Shown one piece after another: positions 34,360-43,151 of a DNA stretch of 64,000 nt (position 1 is its first letter; every line of letters starts with the position of its first letter). Made by a program: the position numbers and the translations under genes. This DNA is from Ruania alba (GTDB lineage Bacteria; Actinomycetota; Actinomycetes; Actinomycetales; Beutenbergiaceae), in NCBI RefSeq assembly GCF_900105765.1, contig NZ_FNTX01000002.1, forward strand, positions 1,302,001-1,366,000, written 5' to 3'. A model generated the notes under the pieces. The model was not told the DNA's origin. It ran no database searches and was given only the letters and a program-made list of their open reading frames with translations.

Positions 34360-34452
34360 CGCCCGGCCCGCGCTGGGTGGCCTTAATGTCGCAGATCGCC
34401 ACGATCTCGACACTCATGCCACCCTCGCAAACGGGTGGGCTCGTTCTGAGGA

Positions 34453-34917
34453 TCAGAGCGAGTCCAGCACCTGTGGGTCGGCACAGCCCGCCGCGAATCC
34501 GTCGATCCGACGGCGTACGTCCCGTCCGAGCACCCAGGTGCCGATCCGTTCGGCCACCGGGGCGAGCCAGCGGGGCCGGCAGGAGAAGGAGTACTTCCAC
34601 ACCGCCCGGGTGCCGGAGCCTGCCGCCTCGAAGCGCCACCCACCGGCCAGGTGCGAGAAGAACCAGGGCCCGCCCAGCATCCGCATCCCGACGTTGCGCG
34701 GCGGCGCGTAGGAGACGTACTCGCTCACCATCCGCAGCCTGCTGCGGTGCACGGTCAGCGTGCGCACTCCCTTCGCCGGTGCCGTGGCGCCGTCGAGGAA
34801 CTGTTGACGGCGGATGAACGGGTCCCAGCGCAGGCGCACCTCTCCCGTGGTCTGGGACACGGCAAACGCTGTCGCCGGGTCGACATCGACGGTCACCTCG
34901 GCCTGCACGACGGGCAT
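34453..34917 (-). CDS. SRPBCC family protein
   Basis: 154 residues from ATG 34917; a start at 34965 would add 16 residues of unlikely sequence, but no clear ribosome site supports either. The polyketide-cyclase/START-like (SRPBCC) fold is suggested by the N-terminal strand VVQAEVTVDVDPATAFAVSQ, the central LRWDPFIRRQQFLDG, and WFFSHLAGGWRFEAAG. Function is unknown. It is divergent from the amidohydrolase gene, 128 bp away. Confidence 0.7.
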   Translation of the reverse strand: MPVVQAEVTVDVDPATAFAVSQTTGEVRLRWDPFIRRQQFLDGATAPAKGVRTLTVHRSRLRMVSEYVSYAPPRNVGMRMLGGPWFFSHLAGGWRFEAAGSGTRAVWKYSFSCRPRWLAPVAERIGTWVLGRDVRRRIDGFAAGCADPQVLDSL

Positions 34918-35045
34918 AGGTGCAGTGTGCCAGTGCGCCCGCTCGCCCCGCCCCGTATCTGACATACCGAGCGCAGTCTGACCCAGGGCGGCGGTGACTC
35001 AGTCTGCCGGAGGTGTGTCAGAGGCGCCGGGGTTAGGGTTCCCGG

Positions 35046-36554
35046 GTGAGTGAACCGCCCCTGCTGCTGCGGCGCGTGCGCCGCCCGGGCAGCGACGATC
35101 TGCTGGACGTACTGATCACCGATGGGCGGGTCGCGCGGATCGCACCCACCGGCACCGTTGATCCCTCCAGCTCCAGCCCCGTCGAGCCGATCGACGCCGA
35201 CGGCGCCGTGCTGCTGCCCGGCCTGTGGGACCACCACGTGCACTTCCGGCAGTGGGCGCTGCGGCGGGAGCGCCTCGACCTCAGCCAAGCCACCGATGCC
35301 CGCGCCGTGCTGGATCTGGTCCGTGCCCAACCGCGCCTCGACGAACCGCTCGTCGGGTACGGCTTCCGGGACGCCACCTGGCCCGAACCGCCCACCCAGG
35401 AGGCCCTCGACGCCGTGGCTGGTGACCGCCCGGTGGTGCTCATCGCGTGGGATCTGCACTGCGCTTGGCTGTCCACCGCCGCCGCCCGGTGGCTCGGCGT
35501 GCATCCGGACCCGGACGGCGTGGTGCGCGAGGCCGAGTGGTTCACCACCTCCCGGCGGCTCGACGAGGCAGGCCAAGGCGAGCAGAGCGACGTCGGTGCG
35601 CTGCGCCGGGCCGCCGACGCTGCCGCAGCGCGCGGCGTCGTCGGCATCATGGACGTGGAGATGGCCGACAACATCGCCACCTGGCCGGAGCGCATCGACC
35701 ATGGCGTGGACGCCCTCCGGGTCCGGGCCGGCTTCTACCCGGACCGGCTGGATGCCGTGATCGATGCCGGTCTGCGTTCCGGCGACGCCCTCAATGCGGC
35801 CGGCCTGGCGACGGTCGGACCGCTGAAGGTGATCGCGGACGGCTCCCTCAACACCCGGACGGCGTGCTGCCGCGACCCGTACAGCGGCCTGGTGGCCGGG
35901 CACGACGGTGAACACGGGGATGTCGGGCACCTGGAGTACGACGTCGACACGCTCACCGACCTGGTCACCCGCGCCCGGGACGCGGGCCTGAGCACCGCCG
36001 TCCATGCTATCGGTGACGCGGCCGTGACCGCCGCCCTGGACGCCTACGCGGCTAGCGCTGCCCCAGCGCCGGCACTGACCAGCACCATCGAGCACGCCCA
36101 GCTCGTGCACCCCGACGATCTGCCCAGGTTCGCCGCACTCGGTATCACCGCCAGCATGCAGCCCGAGCATGCGATGGACGACCGGGACATCGCCGAGGAG
36201 TACTGGCCCGGCCGCACGCAGTGGGCGTTCCCGGCCCGGAGCCTGCTCGATGCCGGGGCATCGATCACCCTCGGCTCCGACGCCCCGGTCGCACCGCTGG
36301 ACCCCTGGGCAGCGATCGGCGCGGCCGTCACCCGCACTCGCGACGGCCGCGAGCCCTGGCACCCCGAACAGCGGATCACCCTCGCCGAGGCGCTGACCGC
36401 GAGCACCGCGACCCGCGGGACCGTGCATGAAGGGGACGTCGCCGACCTGGTGCTCGTGGCACAGGACCCGTTGCGCTGCGATCCGTCCGCCTTGCGAACC
36501 ATGGAAGTTCTCGGCACCTTGCTCGGCGGCCGCTGGACGCACCGGACCTGGTGA
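35046..36554 (+). CDS. Amidohydrolase family protein (YtcJ-like)
   Basis: 502 residues from GTG 35046. The metal site is complete: DHHVHF (strand 1), AVHAIGD and TIEHAQL (His ligands), and LGSDAPVAPLDPW (catalytic Asp). IADGSLNTRTA is typical of YtcJ/exoenzyme-regulatory AepA-like proteins of the amidohydrolase superfamily. The substrate is unknown; relatives hydrolyse N-formyl or cyclic amides. Cytoplasmic, single gene. Confidence 0.9.
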   Translation: MSEPPLLLRRVRRPGSDDLLDVLITDGRVARIAPTGTVDPSSSSPVEPIDADGAVLLPGLWDHHVHFRQWALRRERLDLSQATDARAVLDLVRAQPRLDEPLVGYGFRDATWPEPPTQEALDAVAGDRPVVLIAWDLHCAWLSTAAARWLGVHPDPDGVVREAEWFTTSRRLDEAGQGEQSDVGALRRAADAAAARGVVGIMDVEMADNIATWPERIDHGVDALRVRAGFYPDRLDAVIDAGLRSGDALNAAGLATVGPLKVIADGSLNTRTACCRDPYSGLVAGHDGEHGDVGHLEYDVDTLTDLVTRARDAGLSTAVHAIGDAAVTAALDAYAASAAPAPALTSTIEHAQLVHPDDLPRFAALGITASMQPEHAMDDRDIAEEYWPGRTQWAFPARSLLDAGASITLGSDAPVAPLDPWAAIGAAVTRTRDGREPWHPEQRITLAEALTASTATRGTVHEGDVADLVLVAQDPLRCDPSALRTMEVLGTLLGGRWTHRTW

Positions 36555-36638
36555 GCTGCGCCGTCGGGTGCTGAGATACCCCGGCGCGCCGATCCCCTGC
36601 TCGCTACGGTGGTCGAGCGTACGCGCGGAGAGGGAGTC

Positions 36639-37181
36639 ATGAACGACCTGTTGTTGATCACACCGACGGAGGCGCTCGCCGTCGTGCTCGGCACCGTCGG
36701 TATGTACGTCGCCATGGTGGTGCTCGTCAAGGTGCTCGGTCAGCGGATGCTCGCCACCATGTCGAGCTACGACCTCGCCGCCGTGGTCGCCTTCGGTGCG
36801 ATCATCGGCCGGGCCAGCCTGGGTGAGGTGCCCCGGCTCGCAGCAGGTGTGCTCGCGCTCGCCACGCTGATCCTGCTCCAGGCGATCGCGGGCATGATCC
36901 GAGTGACCCGTTCCGGGCACCATGCGGTCGCGGTGCCTCCGGTGCTGCTGATGGCCGGCGCCACCGTGATCGAGGAGAACATGAAGCGATGCCACGTGGT
37001 CCAGCACGAGCTGGCATCGAGGCTCCGGCAGGCCGGGGTCCGGCACCGCAACGAGGTGGCAGCGGTGATCTTCGAACCATCCGGGGCGATCAGCGTGCTC
37101 CGCCGCGGTGACGGCATCGAGCCCGAGCTGCTCGAGGGGGTCCGCGGCGCCGAGCAGATCCCGCCCGAGCTGCTCCGTTAG
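36639..37181 (+). CDS. DUF421 membrane protein (YetF-like)
   Basis: 180 residues with GAGGGAG before ATG 36639. Three N-terminal membrane segments (AVVLGTVGMYVAMVVLVKVLG, then LAAVVAFGAIIGR and LAAGVLALATLILLQAI) precede a cytoplasmic domain with HRNEVAAVIFEPSGAISVLRRG, the conserved DUF421 block. Function is unknown; spore-forming bacteria have homologues in membrane quality or germination roles. It lies 38 bp before the first of the paralogous lipoproteins. Confidence 0.88.
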   Translation: MNDLLLITPTEALAVVLGTVGMYVAMVVLVKVLGQRMLATMSSYDLAAVVAFGAIIGRASLGEVPRLAAGVLALATLILLQAIAGMIRVTRSGHHAVAVPPVLLMAGATVIEENMKRCHVVQHELASRLRQAGVRHRNEVAAVIFEPSGAISVLRRGDGIEPELLEGVRGAEQIPPELLR

Positions 37182-37219
37182 GCGATATCGGCGGGCTGTC
37201 GGCCGCTAGGCTCAGTCGC

Positions 37220-38059
37220 ATGCACAGTCTGTCCGCACGCCTGGGGAGCGTGCTCGGTGTGCTGGCCCTGACGGCTAGCCTCGCGAGCTGCTCCGTGATC
37301 GGCCTCGAGCCGAACGAACCGTTGGCGTGCGAGGGGGAGTCCGCCCCCACGACGGCGCCCGGTGAAGCCCGCGCACTGCTCACCGTGGCCGAGGGCACCA
37401 GTGCCTGGGACCTGGTCACCGTGGTCTACTCCGACGGCGTGGTGGTCCGTGCCCCCGACGGGTCCAGCGCCGCTGATGTGCGCGCCGCCGCCGCCGCGGC
37501 TGAGTCCGCCTCGCCCGACGCGACCGCCGCCCCTGCGACAGGAAGCCCGTGGGTCTCCGGCTACCTGCTCCCGTGCGCGGTGACCGAGCTGCGTGAACGT
37601 GCCGAGGGGGCGATGTTCGGCGGTCCCGAGTTCGGGCGGGTCGATCTCTCCGGCCAGGAGTGGACCTACCTGCGCTACGACAACGGCATCTCCTCGGCAT
37701 CGGTGGAGGTGCACGCCTACGACCTGGGCTTCACCGAAGGCCTGGAGTGGTCCGAACGTCGCGCCCGCGACAAGCTGCGGGAGGTCACCGACCTGCTCCG
37801 GGTGAACCTGGTGATCACCGGCGACGAGGTGCCCGTGGCTGGTGTCCAGCTCGACGGTGAGATGCCCGATGGTGCGGTGCTGCCCTCCACCTGGCCGGGT
37901 CCGACGGCGGAACAGCTGCTCGGGGACGCCGGGTGCGGAGCCTTCGCTGACGAAGGAGCCATCGACGCCTGGACCTATGCCGTGACCGATGGCCTCGGGG
38001 ATGCCGGCGCGGACCTGCACGCACGCGCACTGCCGCCGGGAGTCTCTGGCTGCAACTGA
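37220..38059 (+). CDS. Lipoprotein, paralogous family (copy A)
   Basis: 279 residues with a lipoprotein signal (lipobox LASC at about residues 22-25). It shares with the proteins at 40398 and 41852 a central YxDGxV block, GYLLPCAVTELRERAEG, FG followed by RYDNG and VEVHAYDLGF, the helix ERRARDKLREVTDLL, and the ending LPPGVSGC. Four or five conserved cysteines suggest disulfides. The family is not one I recognise. It would be anchored to the outer face of the membrane; the role is unknown. Confidence 0.75.
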   Translation: MHSLSARLGSVLGVLALTASLASCSVIGLEPNEPLACEGESAPTTAPGEARALLTVAEGTSAWDLVTVVYSDGVVVRAPDGSSAADVRAAAAAAESASPDATAAPATGSPWVSGYLLPCAVTELRERAEGAMFGGPEFGRVDLSGQEWTYLRYDNGISSASVEVHAYDLGFTEGLEWSERRARDKLREVTDLLRVNLVITGDEVPVAGVQLDGEMPDGAVLPSTWPGPTAEQLLGDAGCGAFADEGAIDAWTYAVTDGLGDAGADLHARALPPGVSGCN

Positions 38060-38158
38060 GGGCGGGAAGTTCTGCCCATTCATGATCGCGCCGGACCTCG
38101 CTAGGTTCGATCCGCCAACACGTACCCGGGTCGATCAACGGCCCGGAGGGGAGAGATC

Positions 38159-38839
38159 ATGAAGACGTTCACGACGCGCACCCGCCACCTCGCCACCGCG
38201 ACGGGGCTCGGGATGCTGCTCGCGCTGACCGCGTGTGGCGGTGACGCCGAGGAGACCCAGGAGCCGGACACCACCACCGAGGAAAGCTCGGAGGAGAGCG
38301 GCGCGGATGAGGGTGACGGCGGCGCGGAGGAGGCCGCAGCCACCGACGAGGACACCACGGAAGACACCTCTGAGGAGACCGAGGACGGCGGTGACGAAGC
38401 GGCGGACGCTGGTGCGGTCGCACCGGCCGAGGACTTCGACCCGTGCGCCGCGGTCACGGCCGACGAGGTGAGTGGGATCGTCGGCTTCACCGTGAGTGAG
38501 GGGTCAGGCGAGGAGATGATGGGCTCGCAGATGTGCACCTTCGCCGCGACCGACGGGGCCGCCGCCAGCGTGCTGATCCAGTGGATCCCGATGGGCGGCG
38601 ACTTCGACAGCAACGTCGAGGCGGCCACTTCGTCCTACTCCGACGCCAGCGAGCCCGAAGAGGTTACCGTCGCCGGCGCCACGCGCGCTGCGACAGTCAC
38701 CGGCGAGAACATGAGCCTGCCGACCGTGGTGGCCTTCTCCCAGGTGGATGGGGGCGTGTTCCAGGTGATGATCGCGGGCGAGGGCGGTCAGGTCGACCAG
38801 GTTGTGGCTCTCTCCGAGCTGACGATCGCCCAGGTCTGA
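38159..38839 (+). CDS. Lipoprotein with acidic linker (DUF3558-like)
   Basis: 226 residues. Lipobox LTAC at about residue 26 is followed by some 70 residues of Glu/Asp/Thr-rich low-complexity linker. A globular C-terminal domain begins DFDPCAAVTADEVSGIVGFTV and contains one paired Cys (SQMCTFAATDG), a pattern of DUF3558-type actinobacterial lipoproteins. It is probably membrane-anchored and reaches through the cell wall. Function is unknown. Confidence 0.7.
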   Translation: MKTFTTRTRHLATATGLGMLLALTACGGDAEETQEPDTTTEESSEESGADEGDGGAEEAAATDEDTTEDTSEETEDGGDEAADAGAVAPAEDFDPCAAVTADEVSGIVGFTVSEGSGEEMMGSQMCTFAATDGAAASVLIQWIPMGGDFDSNVEAATSSYSDASEPEEVTVAGATRAATVTGENMSLPTVVAFSQVDGGVFQVMIAGEGGQVDQVVALSELTIAQV

Positions 38840-38854
38840 GTTCAGGGCAGCGTG

Positions 38855-38889
38855 GCGAGGGCCCCGGGATGACCGCCCGGGGCCCTCGC
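38855..38889. terminator. Perfect 14-bp hairpin between convergent genes
   Basis: GCGAGGGCCCCGGG (38855-38868) is complementary to CCCGGGGCCCTCGC (38876-38889), with a 7-nt loop. It ends two bases before the photolyase stop codon, between converging genes. No U-tract is present. Confidence 0.85.
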
Positions 38890-38890
38890 A

Positions 38891-40249
38891 CTACCGTCGG
38901 ATCTGCTCGTACGCCTCCAGCGCGTCCCGGCGCGACTGGGCCAGATCGACCATGGGTTCGGGGTAGTCGCCTGTGCCGACCTCGGGCACCCAGCGGCGCA
39001 CGTACTCACCGTCGCGGTCGAACCGGTCGGCCTGGGCGCGGGGGTTGAAGATCCGGAAGTAGGGCGCGGCGTCGGCGCCCGAGCCCGCCACCCACTGCCA
39101 GTTTCCGGGGTTGTTCGCCTCGTCGGCGTCCACGAGCGTGTCCCAGAACCACTGTTCGCCGACGCGCCAGTCCACCAGCAGGTTCTTCACCAGGAACGAG
39201 GCGGCCACCATCCGCACTCGATTGTGCATGTACCCGGTGTGCCACAGCTCTCGCATCCCCGCGTCCACCAGGGGGATCCCGGTGCGTCCGTAGCGCCACC
39301 GGTCCAGCTCCTCGTCCCCCGGTGTCTCCCAGCCGAAGTCGTCGAACCGGCGCCGCACGTTCACGGTTGCGAGATCCTCCGCGTGGAAGGCCACGTGGTG
39401 GTGGAACTCCCGCCAGCCCACCTCGCTGAGGAACTTGCCTCGTTGCTGGTGTGCCGCCGTCGACAAGGCCTCGTGCATTCGGTGCCAGATCTGGAACGGG
39501 CTGATCTCCCCGAACGCCAGTGACGGGGAGAGCCTGGAGGTGACCTCGCGTGCCGGTTCGTCCCGCAGCCCGTACGCGGCCAGGGTGTCCGTCGCGAACT
39601 CCTCCAGGCGTCGGCGAGCATCCCTCTCCCCAGGGGTCCAGTTCTCGCGCAGGCCGCCGGCCCAGTCCGGTCGCGTGGGCAGCAGTTCCCAGTCGTCCAG
39701 GCGGTCCGAGGCCACCGGATCGGCCGGTGCAGGCACATGCTTGGGTGCGGGCAGCGGGTCCCGTGGTGGCGGCCCGTTCACGCACGCCCGCCAGAAAGGC
39801 GTGAACACCTGGTACGGCTTCCCCGCTCCGGTCTGGATGGTCCAGGGTTCGAACAGCAGGTTCGCGTGGAAGCTCTCCGCGTGCACCCCGTGGGCACGCA
39901 AGCTCTCCTTCAGCCCGGCGTCCGCGGCGCGCCCACCCTGGCTGTAACGCCGATTCCAGACGACGGTGCTCGCCCCGGTCTGTGCCACCACCTCGTGCAC
40001 CACGTGGGTTCCGCTGCCCCGCCGTAGCACCAGTCTTCCGCCTCGCCGTGCCAACCGGTCACCGAGCTCGGTGAGGCTGTGGTGCAACCACCAGCGGGAG
40101 GCGCCACCGAGCGGACGCACCCCGGGCGTCACGTCGTCCAGGACATACAGCACCACCACCGGGGCGCCGGCGTCGACGGCGGCGAGCAAAGCTGGGTTGT
40201 CGGCGAGGCGCAGGTCGTGGCGCAGCCAGAGCACGGTGGGGGCGGTCAC
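38891..40249 (-). CDS. phrB: Deoxyribodipyrimidine photolyase
   Basis: 452 residues, starting at GTG 40249. The N-terminal antenna domain (VLWLRHDLRLADNPAL) precedes the FAD domain with GWREFHHHVAFH, TGIPLVDAGMRELWHTGYMHNRVRM and ANNPGNWQWVAGSGADAAPYFRIFNP, the signature of class I CPD photolyases. It uses blue light to split UV-induced pyrimidine dimers. It is a single gene closed by the 14-bp hairpin. Confidence 0.95.
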   Translation of the reverse strand: MTAPTVLWLRHDLRLADNPALLAAVDAGAPVVVLYVLDDVTPGVRPLGGASRWWLHHSLTELGDRLARRGGRLVLRRGSGTHVVHEVVAQTGASTVVWNRRYSQGGRAADAGLKESLRAHGVHAESFHANLLFEPWTIQTGAGKPYQVFTPFWRACVNGPPPRDPLPAPKHVPAPADPVASDRLDDWELLPTRPDWAGGLRENWTPGERDARRRLEEFATDTLAAYGLRDEPAREVTSRLSPSLAFGEISPFQIWHRMHEALSTAAHQQRGKFLSEVGWREFHHHVAFHAEDLATVNVRRRFDDFGWETPGDEELDRWRYGRTGIPLVDAGMRELWHTGYMHNRVRMVAASFLVKNLLVDWRVGEQWFWDTLVDADEANNPGNWQWVAGSGADAAPYFRIFNPRAQADRFDRDGEYVRRWVPEVGTGDYPEPMVDLAQSRRDALEAYEQIRR

Positions 40250-40397
40250 GGGAGGAGTCTTGCATTGTCAGCCTGGGCCTGTCTCGAGGCTCAGGAGCCC
40301 TGGGCCCGGGCCGATCGTGGGGCACTCCTGCCCATCGGCAGCCGATCGCGGCCGTCGTAGGCTCATGCCACGGGCCGAGGCGAGGGAGACACCAGCG

Positions 40398-41225
40398 ATG
40401 ACGACGTCGACAGTGCAGCGCCGCCATGGGGCCGCTGCAACAGCGGCAGCCGTTCTGGTGATGACCCTGACCGGGTGCGGCCTGCTGGACAGCTCCGGAC
40501 CCGCCCTGCCGACCGAGTCGTGCCCACCGGCAGGTTCCCCGTCTGAAGGTGCCCCCGGTGCGGCCGACCCCTTGGTGACGGTCGCCGTCGGGCAGGGTCC
40601 GCAGGACCTCACCCACGTGCTGTACGAGGACGGGTGGGTGCTCTCCCTGGCCGAGGCCACTCCGGAGGCGCTGGCTGCCGTGCGCCTCCCACGGTATGTC
40701 CCGTCCCCATACGACGACGGTCCGATGGCGTGGCAGATCGGATACCTGGGGGAGTGCGCGATGGAGCAGGTGACCGACCTGGCCGAGAGCGTCGTCACCG
40801 AGAACGCACGGTTCGGTGACCCCATGATCACCGACCAGCCGACCACCTACGTCACCCGGTACGGATCGGGCGAACCGGTGCGAGTGCAGGCGTACGCGCT
40901 CGGCAGGGAAGCCGACGCCTCCGGCCTCGACCGAGGCGAGCAGGATGCCCGAGAAGGACTGATCGCTCTCCGTGATATCGCGGCCGATGCCGTCCCGACC
41001 GGTGAGGTGCTCGAGGTGACGACCCTGAGCGTCCGGGGTGACCCGGAGTACAACCTGCCGTCGGGCTGGCCGGGTCCACCCCTGAAGGAGATCCTCGGGT
41101 CGGAGCCTTGCGGTGAGCTCGTCGGCGACGACGCCCAGGCCGTGTACGACTACCTGCTCGGAGAACCGGACGATCTGGGGTGGACGAAGGTCGCGGTCGT
41201 TCCACCGGGCATCCCGGCGTGCTGA
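40398..41225 (+). CDS. Lipoprotein, paralogous family (copy B)
   Basis: 275 residues; ATG 40398 with a weakly spaced GGGAG. Lipobox LTGC at about residue 26. Shared with copies A and C: YEDGWVLSL, GYLGECAMEQVTDLAESVV, FGDPMITDQPTTYVTRYGSG, VQAYALGREADA, EQDAREGLIALRDIA, LPSGWPGPPLKEILGSEPC and PPGIPAC. Closest to copy C in the motif strings. Extracytoplasmic; function is unknown. Confidence 0.75.
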   Translation: MTTSTVQRRHGAAATAAAVLVMTLTGCGLLDSSGPALPTESCPPAGSPSEGAPGAADPLVTVAVGQGPQDLTHVLYEDGWVLSLAEATPEALAAVRLPRYVPSPYDDGPMAWQIGYLGECAMEQVTDLAESVVTENARFGDPMITDQPTTYVTRYGSGEPVRVQAYALGREADASGLDRGEQDAREGLIALRDIAADAVPTGEVLEVTTLSVRGDPEYNLPSGWPGPPLKEILGSEPCGELVGDDAQAVYDYLLGEPDDLGWTKVAVVPPGIPAC

Positions 41226-41265
41226 GACCGGGAATGTGCGCCACGCACGCCTGGTTGACCTCGCC

Positions 41266-41715
41266 ATGGCACTTCATGGCGACTACGAGCCCAGCCCGAG
41301 TGCGTGGGTACGCGAGCAGGTCGAGGACTACGAGGCCAGCGGCGGGCGCGAGGCGAACACCCTGATGAACCGGCCGGAGTGGCCCATCGTGGTGATCACC
41401 TCCCAGGGCGCGAAGACCGGCAAGCTGCGCAAGAACCCGGTGATGCGGGTGGAGTCCGGCGGTGTGTACGCGGCCGTCGCGTCCAAGGGTGGGGCACCGG
41501 AGCATCCGGTCTGGTACGACAACTTCATCGCCCACCCGGTGGTGGAGCTGCAGGACGGGCCCGAGCCGCGGCTGTACCGCGCACGCCTGGCCGAGGGCAA
41601 TGAGCGACAGGAGTGGTGGGAGCGGTCGGTGGCCGTGTATGCCCCGTACGCCGACTACCAGGAGAAGACCGACCGACTGATCCCCGTGTTCCTGCTGGAA
41701 CCGGTCGAGGAGTAG
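41266..41715 (+). CDS. Nitroreductase/quinone reductase of the F420 (DDN) family
   Basis: 149 residues. The split-barrel pattern TSQGAKTGKLRKNPVMRVES, YAAVASKGGAPEHPVWYDN and LQDGPEPRLYRARLAEG identifies the deazaflavin-dependent nitroreductase (Ddn) family. It binds the deazaflavin F420 and reduces quinones or nitroaromatics. It sits between two copies of the lipoprotein family. The start ATG 41266 gives the standard N-terminal length. Confidence 0.9.
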   Translation: MALHGDYEPSPSAWVREQVEDYEASGGREANTLMNRPEWPIVVITSQGAKTGKLRKNPVMRVESGGVYAAVASKGGAPEHPVWYDNFIAHPVVELQDGPEPRLYRARLAEGNERQEWWERSVAVYAPYADYQEKTDRLIPVFLLEPVEE

Positions 41716-41851
41716 GCACGCCGTCGGTGCCCCACCGAGATGATCTGGTCGGTGACATGGGAAGGCCTGCCCATGTCACCGGCGCCTCGCGAGGCTTCTG
41801 ACGCCATAGTCTCACCTGTGGAACAGCTCAGTCGGTACGGGGAGAGGCATC

Positions 41852-42673
41852 ATGCGGGGAGTCCATCGGGTGCGGCGACGCAGCACTGTCGGCGCGGTAG
41901 CCGGCGCGTTCGCGGCCCTGCTGTCGGCCACGCTGAGCGGGTGCATGGAGCCATCCGTCCCGGACCCGGCCACCTGTCCGGCGCCGGAATCGCCGCCTGC
42001 ATCGGAGCCGGGCAGCGGTGAGCTGCTCGCGAGCCAGGGCGCGTGGCCGTACGGGAACGCCTGGGTGGTCTATGACGACGGCTGGGTACTGACTCCGGGC
42101 CCTGCCCGCGACGGCGGATTCGCCCCCGGTGCGCGTGTGGCACCGCCGCCGGGCTTCGACGGCGATGCCGGCGCCTGGGAGGCCTCCTACCTCTCCGAGT
42201 GTGAGCTGGAGATGCTCATCGAGCTGGCCGGATCGACGATCCAGGAGGAGGTGGACTTCGGTAGTCCGCAGGCCACCGATGGGCTGTCGACCTCTGTCAG
42301 CTACTGGGACGGCGGCGAGGACACCCGCGTCAGCGTCTACATGCTTGGGAACGACGGCGGTCTCTCACGGAGCCAGCGGGCGGCCCGGGAGAGGCTGGAA
42401 CTGATCGGAGCGATCGCCGAGAGCGCCCGTGCGACGGACCACGTGGCACCGGCGACGGGTCTGCTGCTGCACTGGCGGCTGGGTCCAGTTGATGTCTCGA
42501 CACCGCAGGCCTGGCCGGTCCAGCCCATCGAGGAACTTCTCGGGTCGGAGGACTGTGCGGTTCTCTCCGGTGCCGAGGCAGAGACGCTCTACCGTTACCT
42601 GCTCGACGGCGGGGAGGTGCCCGAGGATGTGTACGTGCGGGCGCTGGCGCCGGGGTTCGAGGGTTGCACCTGA
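41852..42673 (+). CDS. Lipoprotein, paralogous family (copy C)
   Basis: 273 residues; GGGGAGAGG before ATG 41852. Lipobox LSGC at about residue 30. It carries YDDGWVLTPG, YLSECELEMLIELAGSTI, FGSPQATDGLSTSVSYWDGG, VSVYMLGNDGGLSRSQRAARERL, the LLGSEDC block and APGFEGC. The three copies lie within 5.5 kb, interrupted by unrelated genes, which indicates local duplication. Function is unknown. Confidence 0.75.
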   Translation: MRGVHRVRRRSTVGAVAGAFAALLSATLSGCMEPSVPDPATCPAPESPPASEPGSGELLASQGAWPYGNAWVVYDDGWVLTPGPARDGGFAPGARVAPPPGFDGDAGAWEASYLSECELEMLIELAGSTIQEEVDFGSPQATDGLSTSVSYWDGGEDTRVSVYMLGNDGGLSRSQRAARERLELIGAIAESARATDHVAPATGLLLHWRLGPVDVSTPQAWPVQPIEELLGSEDCAVLSGAEAETLYRYLLDGGEVPEDVYVRALAPGFEGCT

Positions 42674-43151
42674 ACCGACGGTTGCAGGTAGCAAGGTTCC
42701 CCGGGGATCCAGGCGGTTGACGAAGACTGACAGTGCGGTTCACTTCCGACCGGCCCTGAGACTTCCGCACACCACACTCCCGACCGTATCGGCCACGGGG
42801 TGTGTCAATGAGACGACCACAACCCGCTGACCAGCACAGACACGGCAAAAACCCCGAAACCACCATCAACTGGCACGGGTCTGAACCCAGTGCGGTTCAT
42901 CAGGACATATGACCGCTCCTCGTTAGTGATTGCGACAGCACCAGCATGCCTTTTGGGAGCCCTCTAAAATCTGGTACCCCAAACCAGTCATAGTGCTCCA
43001 CGATTCCGTCTAGGCTCAACACAGGCTGCCATACCCGTTCTCCTATGCCTCGATGCCTGCGTCTCAAAAAGCGGACCTCCCGAGGCCTTTTCGCGCGCGA
43101 TCTATGCCGCCTACATGTTGACACTGACCGCCTGACGTGAAAGGAACGCTC
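42674..43151. other. Gene-free, relatively AT-rich interval with a repeated 12-mer
   Basis: No convincing gene is seen. CAGTGCGGTTCA occurs at 42731-42742 and again at 42888-42899; the second copy lies in a TGAACC...GGTTCA inverted repeat (42882-42899). Composition is visibly less GC-rich than its surroundings (for example CTCTAAAATC at about 42962). It marks the left edge of a probable foreign segment and may retain the end of an insertion sequence. Confidence 0.45.

Noticed and set aside
34893-37046. Long minus-strand open frame opposite the amidohydrolase and DUF421 genes
   Set aside because: The amidohydrolase and DUF421 proteins carry clear motifs; the antisense protein does not.
43074-43094. 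Possible intrinsic terminator (AAAAG...CTTTT) before the adhesin
   Set aside because: The stem closes with too small a loop and is imperfect.
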